Below are positions 54,330 to 64,000 of a stretch of DNA of 64,000 bases, one piece after another (the first letter of the stretch is position 1; the number at the start of each line of letters is the position of its first letter). Source of the DNA: Prunus persica (lineage: Eukaryota > Streptophyta > Magnoliopsida > Rosales > Rosaceae); NCBI RefSeq assembly GCF_000346465.2, contig NC_034013.1, forward strand, positions 7,042,239 through 7,106,238. Reading direction: 5' to 3'. The position numbers were made by a program, and so were the translations under genes. Under the pieces are notes generated by a model. It had not been told where the DNA came from. It saw only the letters and a list, made by a program, of their open reading frames with translations, and did not search any database.

Positions 54330-57300
54330 TTGTTAGAGCCGCCACCACCGGCCATTCCAAGCAGCAAGACTGGAGCCAAAACGACTGGCGTCGAGCCGCC
54401 ACCACACCCAGCCCAGCCCGCTGCCAGCCGCTGCCGTCAGCCGCCGGAAACGGTGAAAAAACGAGTCGGTTTTGTCAAAACTTCCAACCGCTCGTTCTCC
54501 TTCAATTCTCTTCCAAATTTGTCAAGGTATGGTTTTCTAGCTATGTTTCATGCTCTAGCTGATGGTTGGGTAGGTTTGCATCGATTTTGACCGTAGCTAG
54601 CTCAATTTGTAAATTGAAATTCGGCCGACTTTCGGCCTCCGTGTTCGGCCACTTCCGGTCAGTTTTTAGGGTAGGTCCAAGAACAAAAGTGACTCCAAAT
54701 GGGGTGTTTTACCTAGGATAGGAGTTTGGAGTCCTGGTTCCGAGATTTTTCGACCACCCGAAATCACTTAAGACACCCAAATCTGCCCGCGCGTGCTGGG
54801 GCGCGTGGGCGAGGGTGGTGAAGTAATTTTATACAGTTTTGTGACCCTTGTGTCGTCACGAGCGCGTAGGATTTCGCGGATCTCGATTCGGAGTTCGTTT
54901 GAGCCCCGAACGGATTTTTCATATCGCGCGATCCTTGGGTGCAGTGTCGTCAAATCGTTGGATCACACTGAATTTTGGATATGTCGGTCTACATGATTTC
55001 AGGATCGTGTAGGAGTCGACGGATTGCGAATCGGAGTCCCGGATACTCCGAAATCGTGAACCCTAGGGCTAGGGTTTAGAACTTATGCAATTACACGATC
55101 GTGATTAATCCGACCGTCCGATTGACACCAATACCCTCGGGACATGTGTCCTAAATATATTGGACCTTCTAGCGGCATCCGGATCATATTGTGCCCGTGG
55201 GGTTCCGGATTGACTTTTTGGACTTTAGCGCTTTTGAGTCCCAAGATACCGCTAAACGATTCCACGTGGAAGTCATTTGGCAGCAGAATTTTAAAGGTTA
55301 CAGAAAGTTAATTATTCAACAGATTTCCTTCAGAAACTTTATATTTTCTTAAATCACCTTGTACCCAGTTATTAAATGTTGCCTTCGGTTTATATTTGTT
55401 GTCTTCGGTTTAGTCAGCATGCTTGACAGTTGCCCCACGAGTTCCTTGGTACTCGAACTCGTGTGGAGCGAGTAATGCGGATAAAGGTGGACTACGGTCC
55501 CCTGAATCCTGCGAGTTGCGGCTCGGACTGACTTCGTGTCACTGAGACCTGCGAGTATGTGTCACCCATGGTGATGCAAGGAATTGACGGGTACACCTAG
55601 GTGATAGTTTTCATCTGTTTTCAAATGTAGAGTTATATACATGCATCGATTTCAAAAATAAAGAAAATAAGCTAGTTTGTATAACTGTTTTTACAGTGGG
55701 GTTAGTATGTTCATATAGTATTTTCTAAACTTTGTTTTTAGGTCCACTCACCCTTCTTGTTGTTTTGCGCCCCCAGGCAGTAGACGTGCACAGGAATCCA
55801 CCACCGGGCCACTTCCCATCTTCCGTGCCTTTCTTTGATGTTGGATTTGTATTTTGTACAAAGATTCACTCTTTTGTAAATTCTTAGCAGTCGCTCTGAT
55901 ATTTTGCCCTAGACTGAGTTTTGATCTCTTGGAATGTATATATACATATGCTGACAGTTGGTTGTATATATGTATACTTGTTTGGCAGGTGTGAATGTTT
56001 TGGTATTGAGCCAATTACAAGGGAAACTCTGCCGGTTTTTCGGTAAAAGTCAACCTTGTTATTTTATCGTGTTTTGTATAGAAGGGCAAATAGGTCTTTT
56101 GTGCCCGACATTTGCCAGGTGTCGGACACGCACAGGGTCTGACTCGGATTCCAAAGCGGAATTTGGATCGGGTCCTGTGAAATCGATATCGGATTGAGTC
56201 CAAAACTTGTGGAACAAGATAATATGGTGGGAGGAGTCATTTGGTGACTTTTGAGTGAAATCCAATGGCTAAAACTATGCAATACACTAACCACTCATTT
56301 CATAACGAACTTCGTACGAACCTGAATTGTCCAATTTCATGGACCAATCGATATCGGATTGAGTCCAAAACTTGGGGAACATCATAATACAATGGGTGGA
56401 GTCATTTGGCAGGTTCTGAGTGAAATCCAACCTCTACAACTATGCAATACACCAACCACTCCATTTCAGAACGAACTTCGTACGAACCTGAATTGTCCAA
56501 TTTCATGGACCCATCGATATCTGATTGAGTCCAAAACTTGTGGAACAAGATAATATGACGGGAGGAGTCATTTGGTGACTTTTGAGTGAAATCCAATGGC
56601 TAAAACTATGCAATACACTAACCACTCCATTTCATAACGAATTTTGTACGAACCTGAACTGTCCAATTTCATGGACCAATCAATATCGGATTGAGTCCAA
56701 AACTTGGGGAACATCATAATATGATGGGAGGTGTCATTTGGTGACTTTTGAGTGAAATCCAACGGCTAAAACTATGCAATACACCAACCACTCCATTTCA
56801 GAACGAATTTCGAACGAACCTGAATTGTCCAATTTCATGGACCAATCGATATCGGATTGAGTCCAAAACTTGGGGAATATCATAATACTATGGGAGGAGT
56901 CATTTGGCAGGTTTTGGGTGAAATCCAACCTCTACAACTATGCAATACACCAACCACTCCATTTCATAACGAACTTCGTACGAACCAGAATTGTCCAATT
57001 TCATGGACCAATCGATATCGGATTGAGTCCAAAACCTGTGAACAAGATAATATGGTGGGAGGAGTCATTTGGTGACTTTTGAGTGAAATCCAATGGCTAA
57101 AACTATGCAATACACTAACCACTCATTTCATAACGAACTTCGTACGAACCTGAATTGTCCAATTTCATGGACCAATCGATATCGGATTGAGTCCAAAACT
57201 TGGGGAACATCATAATACAATGGGTGGAGTCATTTGGCAGGTTCTGAGTGAAATCCAACCTCTACAACTATGCAATACACCAACCACTCCATTTCATAAC

Positions 57301-59009
57301 GAACTTCATACGAACCTGAATTGTCCAATTTCATGGACCCATCGATATCTGATTGAGTCCAAAACTCGTGGAACAAGAAAATATGATGGGAGGAGTCATT
57401 TGGTGACTTTTGAGTGAAATCCAATGGCTAAAACTATGCAATACACTAACCACTCCATTTGATAACGAACATCGTACGGACCTGAACTGTCCAATTTCAT
57501 GGACCAATCGATATCGGATTGAGTCCAAAACTTGGGGAACATCATAATATGATGGGAGGTGTCATCTGGTGACTTTTGAGTGAAATCCAACGGCTAAAAC
57601 TATGCAATACACCAACCACTCCATTTCAGAACGAACTTCGAACGAACCTGAATTGTCCAATTTCAAGGACCAATCGATATCGGATTGAGTCCAAAACTTG
57701 GGGAACATCATAATGTGATGGGAAGAGTCATTTGGTGACGTTTGAGTGAAATCCAATGGCTAAAACTATGCAATACACCAACCACTCCATTTCAGAACGA
57801 GCTTCGTACGAACCAGAATTCTCCAATTTCATGGACCAATCGATATCGGATTGCGTCCAAAACCTGTGGAACAAGATCATATGGTGGGAGGAGTCATTTG
57901 TTAACTTTTGTGTGAAATCCAATGGCTAAAACTATGCAATACACTAACCACTCATTTCATAATGAACTTCGTACGAACCCGAATTGTCGAATTTCATGGA
58001 CCAATCGATATCGGATTGAGTCCAAAACTTGGGAAACACCATAATGTGATGGGAGGAGTCATTTGGTGACGTTTGAGTGAAATCCAATGGCTAAAACTAT
58101 GCAATACACTAACCACTCATTTCATAACGAACTTCGTACGAACCTGAATTGTCCAATTTCATTGACCAATCGATATCGGATTGAGTCCAAAACTTGGGGA
58201 ACATCATAATACAATGGGTGGAGTCATTTGGCAGGTTTTGAGTGAAATCCAACCTCTACAACTATGCAATACACCAACCACTCCATTTCATAACGAACTT
58301 CGTACGAACCTGAATTGTCCAATTTCTTCGACCCATCGATATCTGATCGAGTCCAAAACTTGTGGAACAAGATAATATGATGGGAGGAGTCATTTGGTGA
58401 CTTTTGAGTGAAATCCAATGGCTAAAACTATGCAATACACTAACCACTCCATTTCATAACGAACTTCGTACGAACCTGAACTGTCCAATTTCATGGACCA
58501 ATCGATATCGGATTGAGTCCAAAACTTGGGGAACATCATAATATGATGGGAGGTGTCATTTGGTGACTTTTGAGTGAAATCCAACTGCTAAAACTATGCA
58601 ATACACCAACCACTCCATTTCAGAACGAACTTCGAACGAACCTGAATTGTCCAATTTCGTGGACCAATCGATATCGGATTGAGTCCAAAACATGGGGAAC
58701 ATCATAATACAATGGGTGGAGTCATTTGGCAGGTTCTGAGTGAAATCCAACCTCTACAACTATGCGATACACCAACCACCCCATTTCATAACGAACTTCG
58801 TACGAACCTGAATTGTCCAATTTCTTGGACCCATCGATATCTGATCGAGTCCAAAACTTGTGGAACAAGATAATATGATGGGAGGAGTCATTTGGTGACT
58901 TTGGAGTGAAATCCAATGGCTACAACTATGCAATACACTAACCACTCATTTCATAACGAACTTCGTACGAACCTGAATTGTCCAATTTCATGGACCAATC
59001 GATATCGGA

Positions 59010-59880
59010 TTGAGTCCAAAACTTTGGGAACATCATAATACAATGGGTGGAGTCATTTGGCAGGTTCTGAGTGAAATCCAACCTCTACAACTATGCGATA
59101 CACCAACCACTCCATTTCATAACGAACTTCGTACGAACCAGAATTGTCCAATTTCTTGGACCCATCGATATCTGATCGAGTCCAAAACTTGTGGAACAAG
59201 ATAATATGATGGGAGGAGTCATTTGGTGACTTTGGAGTGAAATCCAATGGCTAAAACTATGCAATACACTAACCACTCATTTGATAACGAACTTCGTACG
59301 GACCTGAACTGTCCAATTTCATGGACCAATCGATATCGGATTGAGTCCAAAACTTGGGGAACATCATAATATGATGGGAGGTGTCATTTGGTGACTTTTG
59401 AGGGAAATCCAACGGCTAAAACTATGCAATACACCAACCACTCCATTTCAGAACGAACTTCGAACGAACCTGAATTGTCCAATTTCATGGACCAATCGAT
59501 ATCGGATTGAGTCCAAAACTTGGGGAACATCATAATACAATGGGTGGAGTCATTTGGCAGGTTCTGAGTGAAATCCAACCTCTACAACTATGCAATACAC
59601 CAACCACTCCATTTCATAACGAACTTCGTACGAACTTGAATTGTCCAATTTCATGGACCCATCGATATCTGATCGAGTCCAAAACTTGTGGAACAAGATA
59701 ATATGATGGGAGGAGTCATTTGGTGATTTTTGAGTGAAATCCAATGGCTAAAACTATGCAATACACTAACCACTCCATTTCATAACGAACTTCGTACGAA
59801 CCTGAATTGTCCAATTTCATGGACCAATCGATATCGGATTGAGTCCAAAACTTGGGGAACATCATAATATGATGGGAGGT
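59010..59880 (+). repeat. Duplicated five-monomer block, copy 1 (partner 60168-61038)
   Basis: Nearly identical to 60168-61038 at an offset of 1158 bp (7 x 166 minus 4), in the order A, B, C, A, B. It includes the B variant with CACTCATTTGATAACG followed by GTACGGACCTGAACTG. After 59880 the left copy passes into a hybrid monomer while the right copy continues with a normal C. Confidence 0.88.
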
Positions 59881-60167
59881 GTCATTTGGTGACTTTTGAG
59901 GGAAATCCAACGGCTAAAACTATGCAATACACCAACCACTCAATTTCATAACGAACTTCGTACGAAACTGAATTGTCCAATTTCATGGACCCATCGATAT
60001 CTGATCGAGTCCAAAACTTGGGGAACATCATAATGTAATGGGAAGAGTTATTTGGTGACGTTTGAGTGAAATCCAATGGCTAAAACTATGCAATACACTA
60101 ACCACTCCATTTCAGAACGAGCTCGTACACTAGAATTGTCCAATTTGATGGACCAATCGATATCGGA
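59881..60167 (+). repeat. Hybrid C/A monomer followed by a shortened monomer
   Basis: The first monomer begins as type C (GGGAAATCCAACGGCTAAAAC) but ends as type A (CATAACGAACTTCG, then GACCCATCGATATCTGATCG). The switch lies between about 59925 and 59950. The next monomer has a damaged palindrome region (GAGCTCGTACACTAG) with several bases lost near 60120. Both are expected at recombination joints. Together they lengthen the local A-to-A step to 661 bp. Confidence 0.75.
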
Positions 60168-61629
60168 TTGAGTCCAAAACTTGGGGAACATCATAATACA
60201 ATGGGTGGAGTCATTTGGCAGGTTCTGAGTGAAATCCAACCTCTACAACTATGCGATACACCAACCACTCCATTTCATAACGAACTTCGTACGAACCAGA
60301 ATTGTCCAATTTCTTGGACCCATCGATATCTGATCGAGTCCAAAACTTGTGGAACAAGATAATATGATGGGAGGAGTCATTTGGTGACTTTGGAGTGAAA
60401 TCCAATGGCTAAAACTATGCAATACACTAACCACTCATTTGATAACGAACTTCGTACGGACCTGAACTGTCCAATTTCATGGACCAATCGATATCGGATT
60501 GAGTCCAAAACTTGGGGAACATCATAATATGATGGGAGGTGTCATTTGGTGACTTTTGAGGGAAATCCAACGGCTAAAACTATGCAATACACCAACCACT
60601 CCATTTCAGAACGAACTTCGAACGAACCTGAATTGTCCAATTTCATGGACCAATCGATATCGGATTGAGTCCAAAACTTGGGGAACATCATAATACAATG
60701 GGTGGAGTCATTGGGCAGGTTCTGAGTGAAATCCAACCTCTACAACTATGCAATACACCAACCACTCCATTTCATAACGAACTTCGTACGAACTTGAATT
60801 GTCCAATTTCATGGACCCATCGATATCTGATTGAGTCCAAAACTTGTGGAACAAGATAATATGATGGGAGGAGTCATTTGGTGATTTTTGAGTGAAATCC
60901 AATGGCTAAAACTATGCAATACACTAACCACTCCATTTCATAACGAACTTCGTACGAACCTGAACTGTCCAATTTTATGGACCAATCAATATCGGATTGA
61001 GTCCAAAACTTGGGGAACATCATAATATGATGGGAGGTGTCATTTGGTCACTTTTGAGTGAAATCCAACTGCTAAAACTATGCAATACACCAACCACTCC
61101 ATTTCAGAACGAACTTCGAACGAACCTGAATTGTTCAATTTCATGGACCAATCGATATCGGATTGAGTCCAAAACTTGGGGAACATCATAATACAATGGG
61201 TGGAGTCATTTGGCAGGTTATGAGTGAAATCCAACCTCTACAACTATGCAATACACCAACCACTCCATTTCATAACGAACTTCATACGAACCTGAATTGT
61301 CCAATTTCATGGACCCATCGATATCTGATTGAGTCCAAAACTCGTGGAACAAGATAATATGATGGGAGGAGTCATTTGGTTACTTTTGAGTGAAATCCAA
61401 TGGCTAAAACTATGCAATACACTAACCACTCCATTTGATAACGAACTTCGTACGGACCTGAACTGTCCAATTTCATGGACCAATCGATATCGGATTGAGT
61501 CCAAAACTTGGGGAACATCATAATATGATGGGAGGTGTCATTTGGTGACTTTTGAGGGAAATCCAACGGCTAAAACTATGCAATACACCAACCACTCCAT
61601 TTCAGAACGAACTTCGAACGAACCTGAAT

Positions 61630-62177
61630 TGTCCAATTTCATGGACCAATCGATATCGGATTGAGTCCAAAACTTGCGGAACATCATAATACTATGGGAG
61701 GAGTCATTTGGCAGGTTTGGGTGAAATTCAACCTCTACAACTATGCAATACACCAACCACTCCATTTCAAAACGAATTTCGTACGAACCAGAATTGTCCA
61801 ATTTCATGGACCAATCGATATTGGATTGAGTTCAAAACCTGTGGAACAAGATAATATGGTGGGAGGAGTCATTTGGTGACTTTTGAGTGAAATCCAATGG
61901 CCAAAACTGTGGAATACACTAACCACTCCATTTCAGAATGAACTTCGTACGAACCTGAATTGTCCAATTTCATGGACCAATCGAAATCGGATTGAGTCCA
62001 AAACTTGAGGAATATCATAATATGGTGGGAGGAGTCATTTGGCTGGTTTTGAGTGAACTCGAATCTCTACAACTATGCAATACGCTAACCACTCCATTTC
62101 ATAACGAACTTCGTACGAACCTGAATTGTCCTATTTAATGGAACAATCGATATCGGATTGAGTCCAAAACCTGTGGA
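61630..62177 (+). repeat. Duplicated block, copy 1 (partner 63453-64000 and beyond)
   Basis: It recurs at 63453-64000 at an offset of 1823 bp. Shared variants are AATACTATGGGAGG, GGGTGAAATTCAACCTC, CAAAACGAATTTCG, AAACTGTGGAATACAC, GAGTGAACTCGAATC and GTCCTATTTAATGGAAC or GTCCTATTTCATGGAAC. The match is still running at the window end, so the repeat unit may be longer. Confidence 0.87.
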
Positions 62178-64000
62178 ACAAGATAATATGGTGGGAGGAG
62201 TCATTTGGTGACTTTTGAGTGAAATCCAGTGGCTAAAACTATGCAATACACTAACCACTCATTTCATAACGAACTTCGTACGAACCTGAATTGTCCAATT
62301 TCATGGACCAATCGATATCGGATTGAGTCCAAAACTTGGGGAACATCATAATACGATGGGAGGAGTCATTTGGTGGGTTTTGAGTGAAATCCAATCTCTA
62401 CAACTATGCAATACACCGACAACTCCATTTCATAAAGAAATTCGCACGAACCTGAATTGTCCAATTTCATGGATCAATCGATATCTGATTGAGTCCAAAA
62501 CTTGGGGAACAAGATAATATGATGGGAGGAGTCATTTGGTGACTTTTGAGTGAAACCCAATGGCTAAAACTACGCAATACACTAACCACTCCATTTCATA
62601 ACGAACTTCGTACGAACCTGAATTGTCCAATTTCATGGACCAATCGATATCGGATTGAGTCCAAAACTTGTGGAACAAGATAATATGGTGGGGGGAGTCA
62701 TTTGGTGACTTTTGAGTGAAATCCAATTGCAAAAACTATGCAATACACTAACCACTCATTTCATAACGAACTTCGTACGAACCTGAACTGTCCAATTTAA
62801 TGGACCAATCGATATCGGATTGAGTCCAAAACTTGGGGAACATCATAATACAATGGGTGGAGTCATTTGGCAGGTTTTGAGTGAAATCCAACCTCTACAA
62901 CTATGCAATACACCAACCACTCCATTTCATAACGAACTTCGTACGAACCTGAATTGTCCAATTTCATTGACCCATCGATATCTGATTGAGTCTAAAACTT
63001 GTGCAACAAGATAATATGATGGAAGGAGTCATTTGGAGACTTTTGAGTGAAATCCAATGGCTAAAACTATGCAATACACTAACCACTCCATTTCATAACG
63101 AACTTCGTTCGAACCGGAACTGTCCAATTTCATGGACCAATCGATATCGGACTGAGTCCAAAACTTGGTGAACATGATAATATGATGGGAGGTGTCATTT
63201 GGTGACTTTTAAGTGAAATCCAACGGCTAAAACTATGCAATACACCAACCACTCCATTTCAGAACGAACTTCGAACGAACCTGAATTGTCCAATTTCATG
63301 GACCAATCGATATCGGATTGAGTCCAAAACTTGGGGAACATCATAATACAATGGGTGGAGTCATTTGGCAGGTTCTGAGTGAAATCCAACCTCTACAACT
63401 ATGCGATACACCAACCACTCCATTTCATAACGAACTTCGTACGAACCTGAATTGTCCAATTTCATGGACCAATCGATATCGGATTGAGTCCAAAACTTGG
63501 GGAACATCATAATACTATGGGAGGAGTCATTTGGCAGGTTTTGGGTGAAATTCAACCTCACAACTATGCAATACACCAACCACTCCATTTCAAAACGAAT
63601 TTCGTACGAACCAGAATTGTCCAATTTCATGGACCAATCGATATTGGATTGAGTCCAAAACCTGTGGAACAAGATAATATGGTGGGAGGAGTCATTTGGT
63701 GACTTTTGAGTGAAATCCAATGGCCAAAACTGTGGAATACACTAACCACTCCATTTCAGAATGAACTTCGTACGAACCTGAATTGTCCAATTTCATGGAC
63801 CAATCGAAATCGGATTGAGTCCAAAACTTGAGGAACATCATAATATGGTGGGAGGAGTCATTTGGCGGGTTTTGAGTGAACTCGAATCTCTACAACTACG
63901 CAATACACTAACCACTCCATTTCATAACGAACTTCGTACGAACCTGAATTGTCCTATTTCATGGAACAATCGATATCGGATTGAGTCCAAAACCTGTGGA

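Larger units (their letters stand above)
53982..56180 (+). mobile_element. 3' LTR of a 5'-truncated Ty3/gypsy-like retrotransposon (about 2.2 kb)
   Basis: It starts TGTAATGACCCAAACC after the polypurine tract and ends GGATCGGGTCCTGTGA where the satellite resumes at AATCGATATCGG. The last bases are GA rather than CA, so either the terminal C mutated or a few bases are missing. U3 (53982-54240) is AT-rich and ends in a TATA box. A C/T-rich leader follows, then a GC-rich stretch with many GCCGCC and CGGCC motifs, then AT-rich DNA. No 5' LTR or target duplication is found. A monomer-phase comparison shows that 15 bp of satellite (AATCGATATCGGATT) occurs on both sides, not the usual 5 bp, consistent with loss of the left part by recombination. 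Open frames within it have no recognisable product. Confidence 0.82.
56181..64000 (+). repeat. 166-bp satellite array, segment 5: homogeneous, trimer-based higher-order repeat
   Basis: About 47 monomers, more alike than elsewhere. Three types recur in order. Type A has CAATGGGTGGAGTCATTTGG then CAGGTTCTGAG and CAACCTCTACAAC. Type B has GTGGAACAAGATAATATG. Type C has GGGAGGTGTCATTTGG, CCAACGGCTAAAAC and CTTCGAACGAACC. Type A starts at 56390, 57218, 58212, 58710, 59041, 59538, 60199, 60696, 61194, 62851 and 63349. Five of the ten steps are 497-498 bp and the others are 331, 661, 828, 994 and 1657 bp, all near-multiples of 166. A B variant lacks two bases (CCACTCATTTCATAACG). The array runs off the right end of the window. 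Confidence 0.95.

Noticed and set aside
54330..54590. 86-codon open frame rich in Pro and Ala, and an opposing 78-codon frame
   Set aside because: They lie in the GC-rich and pyrimidine-rich part of the LTR. The composition explains them and no homology is recognisable.
54793..54996. Short open frames on both strands in the middle of the LTR (also 54768-54953, 55083-55265, 55748-56014)
   Set aside because: Non-coding LTR sequence with overlapping frames on both strands and no recognisable product.
53982..56180. A host gene with promoter and 5' leader (TATA box, CT tract, GC-rich start)
   Set aside because: The polypurine tract and the TGTAATGACCC start immediately upstream, and the abrupt return to satellite, identify an LTR.
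1..64000. rRNA, tRNA, telomere repeats or a phage/bacterial system
   Set aside because: No such sequence seen on either strand. All sequence is accounted for by satellite, two LTR-derived inserts and two gaps.

Overview
This window is almost wholly a head-to-tail satellite DNA array with a basic period of 166 bp, about 360 monomers in one orientation. Two LTR-retrotransposon sequences interrupt it and two runs of N lie in it. I find no host gene, tRNA, rRNA or CRISPR. The satellite and the plant-type LTRs point to a heterochromatic chromosome region of a flowering plant, most likely a centromere or its flank. A 166-bp monomer is the length I recall for the centromeric satellite of Prunus (Rosaceae). 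That match is by length from memory, not by search, so genus is tentative.

Layout: 1-4313 satellite with long-range duplications; 4314-4769 N gap; 4770-26154 satellite, a mosaic of 2- to 6-monomer duplications; 26155-26350 N gap; 26351-36453 satellite; 36454-38033 a 1580-bp solo LTR (TG...CA) with 5-bp target duplication ATCGT; 38034-53920 satellite with trimer and 9-mer higher-order repeats; 53921-56180 the 3' end of a Ty3/gypsy-like element (last pol codons, polypurine tract and a 2.2-kb 3' LTR), its 5' part lost; 56181-64000 a more homogeneous array built largely on a roughly 498-bp trimer.

The monomer carries two palindromes, TTCGTACGAA and CGATATCG. The first lies in a 17-bp stretch resembling the mammalian CENP-B box (12/17 positions, 7/9 essential bases). 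Monomers fall into two linked haplotypes and hybrids of them. Variation is concentrated at CpG sites as TG/CA transitions, as expected of methylated DNA. Many duplicated blocks at offsets that are near-multiples of 166 bp record repeated unequal exchange. One such paralogous block is an uninterrupted copy of the solo-LTR insertion site, and another appears to be the intact counterpart of the first N gap.

Monomer positions quoted below use a 166-bp consensus whose base 1 is the first c of CATCATAATACGG. The numerous 60-70 codon open frames on both strands are by-products of the repeat and are not annotated as genes.
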